NCBI GenBank assembly: GCA_947179155.2
Contig: OX359278.1
Span: 25,491,797-25,555,796, forward strand
Origin: Hedera helix
Taxonomy: Eukaryota; Streptophyta; Magnoliopsida; Apiales; Araliaceae
Direction of reading: 5' to 3'
DNA length: 64,000 bases
Shown here: positions 35,701 through 47,431 of the stretch, one piece after another
Numbering within the stretch: the first letter of the stretch is position 1
How the letters are laid out: each line of letters begins with the position of its first letter
Position numbers and translations under genes: made by a program
Notes under the pieces: model-generated
The model's database searches: none
What the model saw: only the letters and a program-made list of their open reading frames with translations
What the model was told of the DNA's origin: nothing

Positions 35701-36558
35701 CTAAAGACAAATTCCAATGCAAGCAGGTTAGTAGTCATGAAACAACACAAACCCAAAAAACTCCATATTTAACAGGCAAACTAGTTAATAGAATTGTCTA
35801 TACAGTGGGCATGCTTAATGTAATAAAATATATTAGAAGAAGTTAACAAGATGTATATACTGGTTATATTCTCTGCTTTTTTTAATGGTCATATGGACAT
35901 ACCAGTTCAACTACACACATATCACACGTTATTTATTAGACACGGCAACTTTATACAATACTTGATGACAACCACAACCAAGAAATGTTAAACAACAACA
36001 CACTTTCCAAACTAAGCTGAAAAGAAACTTTTCTGTTACTATTGGTTTTACAGTGCCTAGGGAACACGTAAAGAAGATAATATTTCCTTAATCCGTATTT
36101 TTGCTAGAGGGAGACAGATGGATAGTATAGCAGTCATCATCAAATAAGATTGTTGAAGAAAAATATGACCATGATAATTGGAGTTATTTAGACAATGAAT
36201 TTGATAAAATAAAAAAATAAATACACTTGGCTTCATTGAAGGGAGTGGATAATGGGTTCCTTCCGATCCCCTTCTATTTTTCCGATGGTTCATGAAGAGC
36301 ATTAGGTATGGACCATGGCTTCTGCGGTTAAATGGAAGGAGATGCTATGTCTCCTTCACAGTCGTTAATCCTTGATAACCTTCGTGTGAGAAGGGGTCTC
36401 ATTCATAGTTTGTAAATTATACTATAATTCTTTTTGTTGGTGAACAAATTTAAGAATGTTTTGACCACGTCACTGATATTTGAGCTTATCAAAGGGATGA
36501 GTATTAAGCATCCACCAAATAGTAGTGTAGCAAGCATAATGCGTAAAGTAATGATAAT
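35701..36558. other. No recognisable gene
   Basis: A+T-rich DNA upstream of the last visible VPS52 exon. I looked for further VPS52 exons and retroelement motifs and saw none. Confidence 0.5.
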
Positions 36559-37086
36559 ACTGGTGTGACACCTAGGATTTTTGAAATAATTTACAAATAG
36601 GAATTATGATGAATTAAGTAAAGGTTAGCATTTAAAACCTAGTGTTGAATGATAGAAGGTATTAAGAAATGAATTATGAAATGTGAAGAAGATTTATATG
36701 AATTAAGAAGAGGACGATGAAGGTGCAAGGTATGAAATAAGTAGGTTGAGTAAGGTTACGTATGATTAAAGAGATGACATTTTTCTAAGAATGAAAAACA
36801 ATCTTGATAAGTATATCAAGAAGTGAATTAAGGTATTATTAATAAAATTTTAGAGAATTGTGAAATGCAATATTACAAAGGAATTATGAATTGAAATAAG
36901 AATGGAATATTCTGACAGTTATGACAATTATGGTATTATTCCTGTAAGTTATGGATATTAACAAGATAAAATATGATTATTATGGATTTAAATCGTTATT
37001 CACCAAGATAAAGGTATAGCAAGGTACTATAAATGAAATACGTATGAATATTATGGCAATTATGATTCCGAGGACGGAATCCTGTT

Positions 37087-37109
37087 AAGGGGGGAAGAAT
37101 GTGATGACC
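37087..37109 (+). other. Internal polypurine tract and cryptic LTR start
   Basis: AAGGGGGGAAGAA (37087-37099) directly precedes TGTGATGACC (37100 on), a typical PPT/LTR junction lying inside U3 of the longer LTR. Confidence 0.8.
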
Positions 37110-38759
37110 TGAATTTTCAGAATTTCTTTAATAAAATTAAATAAGAATTTAATTGATAAAATTATCAAGGTTATTTAAATTAATTAGTATTTATGTGATT
37201 TAAGGTATGTGATGAGATTTAATTAGTAAATTAAATCTGTACAGAGATCATGACGAATTGTGTTAATTTAAAATAATTGGAAAGTAAATAAATTGTTTAA
37301 AAACAATTTATGAGGAATAAAAGAATACAAATAAAGGTACAATAAATTGTACAACTAAATTATTATGAAAGTGTAGAAATTATATTTTAAATGAGGTTAT
37401 ATGGAAAGGTAAGAAATATGAATTAAATATGTATATATATGTGTTTATGCTTAATTGTTGTATTTATAAATGTTATTAATTATGGAAATTAAGGGATTAA
37501 TAATTAAATTAATCCAATTTTAAATAAAAAGTGAATGGGGAAGTTAATAAATTTGTAATTATTGATTTTAGAGTTTATCAAGAATTTTGGAAGAAGTTTG
37601 GAAATTAATTGAGAAGGAAAGGTAATTATATAAATTATATAATAATTATTATATAATTTATATAAGGAAATTAAAATAAGGTATGAAGAAAATAATAATT
37701 ATATAAATTATATAAAAATAATTATGTAATTTATATAAGGTAATTAAATGGAATAAGGTTGAGAAATTTAAGAAATTATTTAAGAAATGAGAACGTAAAT
37801 ATATAAATTATATAATATTGAATTATATAATTTATATATAAAGAAATTATTGTAAATATAAAAGAAATTGAATAATGAATAAGAAAAATGAATGTTTTAA
37901 GTTATTAAAAATTGTATTTATGTATAATGGAATTATTATTACTTTTATGAAAGATAATATTCCAGAAACGTGAACATGTTAATGTAACATGTTGTCCAGG
38001 TAACGAAGTGAAAAATTATGAAAAATAATTTTTATAGGCTATACGAATTATTTTATGATTTTTGGAGGTATTAATTACCTCATATAATTACATGCATGGC
38101 GTTATGCGTGTACAAAATTTGCCAAGTAAAGTACCCAAAAAGGGTGTTAATATTATTTATAAATCATTTTATGATTTTTAATGAATTAAAATAAATATTT
38201 TATATATATTATATAAAATATTTACTACACGAAATAATTATGTAGTGTATTAAAATGAATTTTTGCATGCGTTTTTCTGGAAAAATCCGGAAGTGTGGCT
38301 AAGTAAGTTGGTGGGCAATTTTTATTGCAACATGGTTGGTGATTAAAGGATAAAAGGAAGAACAAAGAAAAAAATAAAACAAAACTCCTCCTAGTTGCTT
38401 TCTTCCTCCACACCAATCACCACCATCCGAGCCACCACCTCCACCCACCGTGAACCACCGACCACTATTGGCTGCTAAGGGAGAGAAATCAAGGAGTGAT
38501 GGCAAGTTTCAAGGAAAATATAAAGCTTGGAAGGTATAAAAATGAATTTTTATTAATTTATTTTGTGTAATTGTGGTTGTAAATAATTTGTTGGAAAAAT
38601 TGTGAATAATTAGAAAATTTATTTCAAATAATTTATGGATGTATATATATAAATTATATCATGTTTGGAGCAAGTTTGTTGAGAAAATTTTATTCAAAAA
38701 TGGAATTATTTTGGCTAAGGTGGCTAGTGTTTGGCTGGAAGAAGGAAAATAAATTCTGG

Positions 38760-39205
38760 GCTGCCGCGCGCATGGCGCGGCAGCCATTTTTTTTCAGTCG
38801 CAAGCGTTAAACGACGCCGTTTTGGAGCGTCGGGGCAGGGCCGCGCCATGCGCGGCTGTGTTTCGTCCGCCAAAGGCCAAACGGCGTCGTTTGGTATGGG
38901 CGGAGAAGGGCCGCGCGCCATGCGCGGCCGACGCAACGAAGGAAAATTACTATTGTGCCCCCGGACTTTTCCTGAAATGCCGAATGTGTCCCTGACCCTC
39001 GGTAAAAATTACGATTATGCCCCTGAGTTTTTTACATAATACCGAGCGTGTCCCTTGACGCGCGAAAATTACAGAAATGCCCCTGAACTTTCCGAAAAAT
39101 TCTGGATTTATCCCTGACGTTACTGAAATTACGGATAAGCCCCCAGCCTTTCCGAGAAATACCGGTTTTGTCCCTTTAGCCGCGAAAATTACATAAATGC
39201 CCCCA
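38760..39205. repeat. G+C-rich palindrome and 60-bp minisatellite island
   Basis: GCGCGCATGGCGCGGCAG, AAACGACGCCGTTT (38810) and AAACGGCGTCGTTT (38879), then five copies of a 60-bp unit with ATTAC(G/A)..ATGCCCC blocks at about 38945, 39008, 39068, 39128 and 39188. It corresponds to the island at 6905-7245 in inverse orientation. Confidence 0.85.
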
Positions 39206-40557
39206 GAAGTTGTTTTTAATTGAAATAAATGTTTAAAAATTATTTAAAAATCATAGAAAATTATAGAAAAATACTAAAAATATAGAAATGAGGTTTGAGC
39301 ATTAAATTTAATATTTTTGTAAAATATTAAATATTGGGGATTAATATTTAAATATTTTAAATATTAATCTAATGAGTTTAAAGGATTAGAAAATGAATAA
39401 ATGTAAATCCGGACACCCGAATACGCTAAAATTTGTCCAATGAGTCGGGTTGTCTGTATTGAAGGCATTAAATATTAAGTTAAATAAATATATTAAGGAA
39501 TGCGGTTAATATAATTAACCATATAAAATTAATAATTGGCCCAGAGATTATATTAATTAATTCAATTAATATCATAGGTTGATAAATAATTATTATTTGA
39601 CTATTTTATGGTCATAGGCTGTTCGAGAAAGGGTTCTGAGCTATCAATTAAATAATTGAACAAGCCAGGCAAGTTCTTCAGTCCCTTTTTATGTTAAATG
39701 TTGGAATGTTATGATATGTAATTCTTGTTTTAACCGCATACAAATTATGTGTTACGTGATACGTGATTAATATGATCACAATGTGTATTTTGTGCAACAA
39801 TATGAATATATAGGAGATATACTGCTATAGTAGAAGCACAAGCACATGATGTATGACACACACCAAGCATGATAAGGTATGTGCTATGTGAAGTATAACT
39901 GTTGAACTTGCTGAGCCGTTGTGCTCATTACTTGCTTAATAAACATTTTTGCAGGAAAGAAATGAATTTCAAGAACATCAGACTATATAGAGATGGATTT
40001 TCTAAAAGGTTGTGAAAGTTATTATATGTTGATATTAAGATTCAATATGCATACATTTGCAAAGATGATATTCACGTGATATATGTATATACAAAAGTTG
40101 GTATTGATGTGATGTATGCATGTATAAATAGGATCCAAACTGATCAAATAAAGTTAAATGGTATATGATAATGATTTAAGATTATTGTATGGTAAAGAGT
40201 AAGATAGGTTTAAAAATATGAACAATGAAGCATAGATGTTTGTAATGATATAAAAATTTGAATGTCGAGCTTTATGATACAAGAAAAGAAAAGAAAAAGT
40301 AAAGGTTGCGATCCAGGGACTAGGATAAAGAAATGAAGTTTTTAAATGATAAAATATATAATGATTGAATTGAGAAAAAGAAAAAAAAATTTATACCGAA
40401 AATTTGGTAATTGATGATTTTGAAATTAAATAATGGATCAATTTAGGTGATGAAAGATTTATTAACGGACCGAAATTTGGACGTAAGGAAAATAATGTTT
40501 AATAAATACGAAATTTTAGGGAATAAGATGGTCGAATTTCGGGGTCGTTACAACTGG

Positions 40558-41660
40558 TGCCTCACTTAGCCTCTTCTTTAACTCTTGAAAGCTCTTTTCA
40601 CATTTGTCTGTCCAAGCATATTTCACGGTCTTCCTGGTTAAGTTGGTTAACGGGATTGCTATCTTTAAAAAATCTTTAATGAAGCGTCTAACCCTTTCTG
40701 TTGGGTGTCTATTATATATGCCAAATAACCCTGACATCCCTTCTGAAGTAATCCATTTGCTTGATTTGTAGTTAAGCATCGGGATTTTCTCGGTGACTGA
40801 CTTTTGTTGAAGACTACCATTAACTTGGACGTTGTAAGAAGCTTAACGCACTTTTGTTGACAATCGATCATCGCTTGGTGATTGGTCAACCAATCCATGC
40901 CTAGAATTACATCAAATTCCCCTAATTGGATTGGAATAAGATCGACTCTCAACTCATGACCCTTAATCACTATGCAACAACCTTTCAATACATTATTAAC
41001 AAGAATTTGTTCTTTGTTAGCAATCTCTATCATTAAAGGACTTTCTAACAGTTCACTAGGCACGTTTAGTTTCTTAGCAAATTCATGGAAAATAAAAGAG
41101 CAAGTAACACCTGAATCAAATAGCACATAAGCACTTATGGTGTTGATCGAAATGATACCTGACACTACATCCTGCGATACTACAGCATCTCTCATGGTCA
41201 TGTTGAATGTCCTTACTGTTGGACAACCTAGGTTAATTGTTGGGGTAGATTTGTTGTTATTGTCCCCTCCGACATTTTCCCCTTTCTTGGGGCACATCTT
41301 AGCTTGATACCCCGTGGCTCCACAGTGAAAACAAGTATCTTTCCTAGGGTTAGGGCATGCGGGTGCTATGTGTCCCTCTTGTTTGCAATTGTAGAAAATA
41401 TTTTTCCCTTTTAGACACACTCCTGCGTGTTGTTTCCCGCAAATTTTGCACGATTCTAATGTTTTCTTTTTATTCTCCCCTTGTTGGGAGTTTCCACCAT
41501 TGAACTTTCTCTTATTATTATTATTATTATTATTATTTCCTCCCTCGTTTCCTCCCTTATTATTATTTCCTCCTCCATTCCCTCCTTTATTGTTCCTTTC
41601 CTTATTAAATTTTGTTATGACTTCACTATTGCCTTCAGCAATGATAACCTTTTTTAAAAG
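40558..41660 (-). pseudogene. Old Tekay-like element: gag zinc knuckles, protease and RT/RNase H remnant
   Basis: Minus-strand polyprotein. From 41660: basic Gly/Asn-rich gag tail with a poly-Asn run, a Cys-rich first knuckle, FYNCKQEGHIAPACP with the first Cys missing, and CFHCGATGYQAKMC with Tyr in place of the zinc-binding His. Next is an aspartic protease: AYVLFDSGVTCSFI with the catalytic Asp-Ser-Gly, then GEFDVILGMDWL. The start of RT (LLQKGCQGYLAYI, about 40740-40700) is followed by a deletion of the RT core. The frame resumes at RRFIKDFLKIAIPLTNLTRK and ends at RLSEAPV where the solo LTR interrupts. Its upstream half lies at 54688-55372, across the Tat insertion, in matching frame. 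Confidence 0.88.
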
Positions 41661-41665
41661 ATGGG

Positions 41666-42674
41666 TGTAGACACCCAAATTTTGCACTTGTGTACTGACC
41701 TTGATAGGAGGGCAAAATCGTCATTCGACCCGACACACGGACAGGAAAGGTGGACCCCAACCCGAAGTCACCACGACGGCTTACGATCAAAGCCGTCAAA
41801 CAAACAACGAGCGTCAGGTCATCTGAGGCAAGATATGCAGTTGATTCAGACAGAACCCGATTCGGTCACCGAAGACGGCAAATGACCAATACGTTTGTGA
41901 CAGTCGAAGGGGGTCTCGCTCTGTGGAAGCCCGACACCAGAGATATCTATACATCAGGTAACAGCCTTCCAAAATAAAACAGCAAAAATTGACGATTTAA
42001 GGTTACGGGGCACGGAAATCGAGAAAAGCCAGCTGGGCAGCCCCAGATGCATCTGCGGCCACCGACAAGCTGGACACTTGCATGGCTCGAGGAGACAACC
42101 CAGCAGCCGAGGATTCGACGCGGGCGGCTACAGCAGGCAGCCGCAGATGCACCTGCGGCTGACTTCAGTCACCTATACAACGCCATTTTTGATCTGCAGA
42201 AGAGAAAGAGAAGTTCTTTTTCCTAAAATCTAAGAGAGAGAAAGTCGAGGGAGGGAGAGTTGGCTCGGATTTTGTTTAAGTGTTGTGAGATTTGTGATTT
42301 TGTTGCCCAAATAATCAAGTGTCCTCGTATTCTTGCTTGATAGTGAAATAAAAAGCGTCCGTTGGTGTATTGCAAGGTGAAAACGGTGTTTTCTTGAATA
42401 TTTTGCTAGCCTTATAATTATAGTCTTGTGTTTTGATTTGTTTTAATGTAGTATGTTGTTGTATTGTTGAGAATCCGTGGATTAGGGATTATTAGCGAGG
42501 GTTCCGTCGGAACGTAATCTCCTCCTAATGTCCCGATGATATCTGTACGGTGATGTGTAATTCGTTGTGTTAACGGGTAGTTTGTCGTGTTGGGATTGTG
42601 ATTTTTGATTCGGGTAGCATAGTACCAAGTTTAGTATTGTTTATCTTGCTCTGGTATGGTTGTGTAGCGATTTG
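41666..42674 (+). repeat. Truncated 5' LTR of the Tat element
   Basis: Matches 52528-53542 of the 3' LTR up to GTGTAGCGATTTG, then stops abruptly; about 1.1 kb of LTR is missing. It includes hairpin-forming motifs such as AGCCGCAGATGCACCTGCGG (42139 on). Confidence 0.93.
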
Positions 42675-42952
42675 CCAAGTCGCCGCAATCATTGAAGAGG
42701 TGCCAGATACAGAGACCCCCTCCATCACTAGCTCTAAAACCGAAGTGATCCCTGAGAATTGGACCGTGCAGCCAGTAATATCCAGAAAAGGGTAAATGTA
42801 GGAGTGTCCGGGAATCTTGTCCAGTAGGGGGATCAAGGGGTTTTTTAAGACGGTGTTTTTGTTTTATGTATCTGCACGTCTATTTCATACTTTTGTCATG
42901 ATTATTGAAAAGGAAGCCATGTACTTAATGTTTATATATATGACAAATATTT
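42675..42952 (+). other. Residual leader/intron-like stretch before RT
   Basis: Contains a short frame (42675-42795, CQVAAIIEEVPDTETPS to PVISRKG) ending in stops, then T-rich sequence and TTTCATGTCAG just before the RT frame. Tat/Ogre elements are known to have an intron between protease and RT; this could be its remnant (inference). Gag and protease are absent. Confidence 0.45.
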
Positions 42953-45900
42953 TTGTTTCATGTCAGGTGTACCGATTTGAAAGACGATTATGATTTTGAT
43001 ATAGAACTGGATTTCGATTTGATGGGAATTGAGCAGGACGAAGCAGGTGATGATGACGCTCCCGACGAGATTAAAGAGTGGGTCGAGGATAGACCCAAAC
43101 CTAACCTAGACCAAACCATTACCATCAACATAGGAACCCCTGAAAATCCCAAAGAGCTAAAAATTGGGGCAGACCTGACTCCCAACCAGAAAGCAGAGGT
43201 AGCTGAGTTATTGAGCCAATATGAGGATGTGTTTGCCTGGTCACATGAAGACATGGTCGGGCTGTCCACGGATATTGTGGTACATCGATTACCTATTAAG
43301 GAAGGTTTCAGGCCAGTTAAGCAGAAGTTGAGAAAATTGAAACCGGAGTGGAGCTTAAAGGTGAAGGAAGAAATAGTCAAGCAATTCAAGGCTGACATTA
43401 TTATGGTGTCTATTTACCCAGAATGGCTTTCCAATATAGTCCCAGTGGCGAAGCCCGGAGGAAAAGTGAGAGTATGCGTTGACTATAGGGATCTAAACAA
43501 AGCCAGTCTCAAGGATAATTTCTCAGTGCCTTTCATACACATCTTGGTGGATAATACGGCTCAGTATGAAATGTATTCATTTGTTGATTGTTTCGCGGGA
43601 TATCACCAGATAATGGTGGCGGAAGAGGACCGAGAAAAGACTGCCTTCATCACCCTCTGGGGCACGTTTTGTTATAGACGACTTGCTTTTGGCCTCACAA
43701 ATGCAGGGGCCACTTATCAGAGGGCAATGATGGCCCTATTCCATGACATGATGCATAAGGAGATAAAGGTTTACGTGGATGAAGACATGGTCGGGCTGTC
43801 CACGGATATTGTGGTACATCGATTACCTATTAAGGAAGGTTTCAGGCCAGTTAAGCAGAAGTTGAGAAAATTGAAACCGGAGTGGAGCTTAAAGGTGAAG
43901 GAAGAAATAGTCAAGCAATTCAAGGCTGACATTATTATGGTGTCTACTTACCCAGAATGGCTTTCCAATATAGTCCCAGTGGCGAAGTCCGGAGGAAAAG
44001 TGAGAGTATGCGTTGACTATAGGGATCTGAACAAAGCCAGTCTCAAGGATAATTTCCCAGTGCCTTTCATACACATCTTGATGGATAATACGGCTCAGTA
44101 TGAAATGTATTCATTTGTTGATTGTTTCGCGGGATATCACCAGATAATGGTGGCGGAAGAGGACCGAGAAAAGACTGCCTTTATCACCCCCTGGGGCACG
44201 TTTTGTTATAGACGACTTGCTTTCGGCCTCACAAATGCAGGGGCCACTTATCAGAGGGCAATGATGGCCCTATTCCATGACATGATGCATAAGGAGATAA
44301 ATGTTTACGTGGATGACATTATTGTGAAATCAAGGGCAGAATCTGACCATGTGACGCACCTCAAGAAGCTATTTGAGCGGCTCAGGAAGTATAATTTGAA
44401 GCTCAATCCAGCAAAGTGTGCCTTCGGAGTTCAGGCAGGTAAACTCCTTGGATTCTTGGTGAGCAATCGAGGCATCGAACTGGATCCGGCTAAGATCAAA
44501 GCCATTGTGGATATGCCAGCACCTCGTACAGAGAAGGAGATAAGGGGATTCTTGGGGAGGATAAACTTCATCAGTCGGTTCATATCCCATCTGACAACCA
44601 CCTGCGAACTGATCTTTAAACTGTTAAGGAAAGATGCCTCCCTAGAGTGGAACAGTCAATGCCAAAAAGCCTTTCAGACTATTAAGAAGCAATTAACAGA
44701 AGTGTCAGTGCTGGTACCTCCGAAGGATATGATCCCCCTCTTCTTGTATATATCCGTGAACAATATGGCGATGGGTTGCATGTTGGGGCAGAAAAATGAA
44801 TTCGGCAAGGAGCATGCCATTTATTACCTCAGCAAGAGATTCAGCAGCTGTGAACAGAATTACACCCCGATCGAGAGAACATGTTGCGCCTTGGCATGGG
44901 CTGCTATGAGGTTACAGCATTACCTTCATGGACACACTACTTATTTGATCTCGCGAATCGATCCCTTGAAGTATATATTTGAAAGACCAATGTTGAATTG
45001 TCGTTTGTCGAGGTGGCAGTTAATTTTACAGCAATTCGACATCCTCTATGTTACCCAGAAGGTCGTGAAGGGGCAGGGGATTGCAGACCAATTATTAGAG
45101 ATGCTGACAGGGGGAATGGAGCCTTTAGAAACTTCCCTACCAGGTGAGGACATATTGTGGGTCCAACAAACGAGGTGTGATGACGAAAGGCAGTTTTGGA
45201 AAATGTATTTCAACGGTGCCATGAATGCTGAAGGGGCTGGAGCTGGAGCGGTCTTGGTCTCCATTACAGGCGAGCAATACCATGTTCTCACCAAATTACA
45301 GTTCAGTAACTCAAACAATACGACTGAATATGAAGGATGTATATTGGGACTGAGATTCGCCCGCAATATGTGAGTAAAAAGATTAGCCGTGTTCGGAGAT
45401 TCAGAGTTGGTAATCAGACAGGCGACAGGGGTATATGGCACTAAGGAGCTTCGGTTACTCCCCTACCACCGGTGTGTGATCCGATTGATGCAAGAATTTG
45501 AAGACATAGCCTTCCGACATATTCCCAGGGGGCGGAATGACTTTGTCGATGCATTGGCCACCCTGACTTCGTTAGTCCATGTACTCAAAAGCAAAGCCAC
45601 TCCACAGATTGAAATAATAGTGCAAAATGCTCCCGCTTACGAAGAATATGTATCGGAGTTATCAGAAGATGTGGTTTAGCCAAATCAGCCCTGGTATCAT
45701 GACATTCAGGAATACTTGAGGGATAAATCTCTTCCCGACCAGACGAACCGAACGGAAAGGCAGAGAATCCAGCAGATGGCAATGAAATTCTATTTAAGCG
45801 GAGATTCCCTGTATAAGAGGGATGTTGGCTTGGGATTGTTGCGATGTGTAGATGAGACTCAGGCACAGAAGATCATGGGCGAAGTACACGGTGGGGTATG

Positions 45901-46939
45901 TGGGCCACATATGAGTGGACTGATGTTAGCCAAAAAGATTTTGAGAACGGGGCACTACTGGCTATCACTTAAGGCCGACTGTGATGATCATGTCAAGGGA
46001 TGTTACCAATGCCAAGCCCACGGGAATGTGATTCATGCACCTCCTAACGAACTGCACTGTATGACTTCCCCGTGGCCTTTCTCCATGTGGGGTATGGATG
46101 TGATCAGACCCGTGGAGCCCAAAGCAAGCAATGGCCACCGGTTCATTTTCGTCATGATTGATTATTTTACTAAATGGGTGGAGGCAGCTTCTTTCCCCAA
46201 AGTAACACAGGAAGTCATAATCAGTTTCATCAGAAACAATGTCATTTGTCGGTACGGACAGCCTGAGATCTTGGTTTCCGACAATGCCAAGAATCTGAAC
46301 AACGCCCTTATGAAGGAGTTGTGCGACAAATTCAAGATCAAGCATCTTAATTCTGTCATTTATAGGCCCAAAATGAATGGGGTCGTGGAAGTAGCAAATA
46401 AGAATATAAAGAGGATTATGGCGAGAATGTCTGCCAATCATCGGGGATGGCCAGATTTGCTGCCCCTAACGCTGTTTGCATATCGGACATCAGTTTGTAC
46501 GTCTACAAGGGCAACTCCTTACGCCTTGGTATATGGGATGGAGGCCGTTTTGCCAGTTGAGATGGAGATGACATCCCTCCGAATTTTGCTCGATGCTCGG
46601 ATTAATGAGGAGGATTGGATACAGAGTCAGTATGACCAATTAGCCTTAATAGATGAAAGGAGGGTGGCTGCTATATTACACGGTCAATTGTATCAGCAAC
46701 GCATCTCTCGGTCGTACGACAAAAAGATACGGTCCCGAAAGTTCAAGGAAAATGACTTAGTGTTAAAAAGGGTCATGCCCTGTCAAGACGAAGCCAAAGG
46801 GAAATTCGCTCCAAATTGGGAAGGACCCTTTGTAATAAAAAAGGTCCTATCTGGAGGGGCCCTCATCCTACAAGAAATGGATGGCGAGGTATTTCCGCAG
46901 CCCTTGAATTCTGACTCAGTAAAACGGTTCTATGCTTAA
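42953..46939 (+). pseudogene. Tat-lineage pol: RT (partly duplicated), RNase H, second RNase H, integrase
   Basis: One reading frame of 1328 codons interrupted by TGA at 45371-45373 and TAG at 45677-45679; no ATG marks the start (a continuing polyprotein is expected). RT: KVRVCVDYRDLNKAS, FVDCFAGYHQI, FGLTNAGATYQR; YVDD occurs once (about 44305), because a 534-bp tandem copy (43247-43780 and 43781-44314) replaces the first YVDD by YVDE. A gypsy RNase H with degenerate catalytic Asp (LYISVNNMAMGCML) is followed by the extra archaeal-type RNase H that marks Tat elements (FNGAMNAEGAGAGAVL, TEYEG, FGDSELVIRQ), interrupted by the first stop. Integrase: HHCC finger (VHGG...GPHMSG, CYQCQ), catalytic residues in GMDVI, VSDNAKN and NGVVEVANKN. 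Final stop TAA 46937-46939. Confidence 0.94.
43247..44314 (+). repeat. In-frame 534-bp tandem duplication inside RT
   Basis: Copy 1 (43247-43780) and copy 2 (43781-44314) start with GAAGACATGG and differ at nine positions by my reading (about 98.3% identical). The unit is exactly 178 codons, so the frame is kept. It spans from upstream of the fingers to YVD. Confidence 0.95.
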
Positions 46940-47431
46940 AAAAAAAAAATTTGTTTTTTTATCTCCCTTGGTAGCTCGAACTACGTAGGACCTGATCTCC
47001 TGATCTTGTGGGAGTACGTAGGCAACCATTCCGGCGCGGTCCGTTTTATACAACATAATAAACCTTGTCCCTATACCAAACTCATTTCCAGAAAATCCCG
47101 AAACCCTACTTTGACAAATACATTCCAAATCTTACCCGAACATAGCCATATAATCAGCCCAAAATCCAAGACTCACTCCGATGAAATCAGAAGGGTGTGC
47201 GGCAATATCTGTGGAGTTTCAATCAAGACTTGAGGAAAGAAATAAGGCAATATATCAAAATCATAATCGGCTGGATAAAATGAGGATCCAATGAAGGGCG
47301 ACGATGCACCAAAAAGGGAAATGACTAAACCATAAATATTTCTCTATATATACAAAACATTTTGATTATAAAGTCTGTCTTTTAAATAATAATGATGAAA
47401 CTGACATAGTCTGTGCAGGAAATAAAATCAT

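Larger units (their letters stand above)
36564..40552 (+). mobile_element. Solo LTR, long form, TSD ACTGG
   Basis: Begins TGTGACACCTAGGATTTTT and ends TTTCGGGGTCGTTACA (3989 bp); ACTGG flanks it at 36559-36563 and 40553-40557. Inside, 536 bp from the start, lies AAGGGGGGAAGAA followed by TGTGATGACCTGAATTTTC, exactly where short-form LTRs of the family begin. It is inserted into the RT end of the old minus-strand element. It contains a G+C-rich island (38760-39205) and the LTR block TTGCTGAGCCGTTGTGCTCATTACTTGC. Confidence 0.92.

Noticed and set aside
36564..37099. Internal region plus 3' LTR of a truncated element starting at 37100
   Set aside because: The ACTGG duplication flanks 36564-40552, so the whole stretch is one LTR; the PPT at 37087 is inside U3.
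41446..41670. Plus-strand frame rich in Leu and Phe
   Set aside because: It is the complement of the Asn/Gly-rich gag tail encoded on the minus strand.
42988..43398. 136-codon minus-strand open frame, and similar ones at 45046-45441 and 45965-46441
   Set aside because: They are shadows of the pol frame, which has clear RT, RNase H and integrase motifs.
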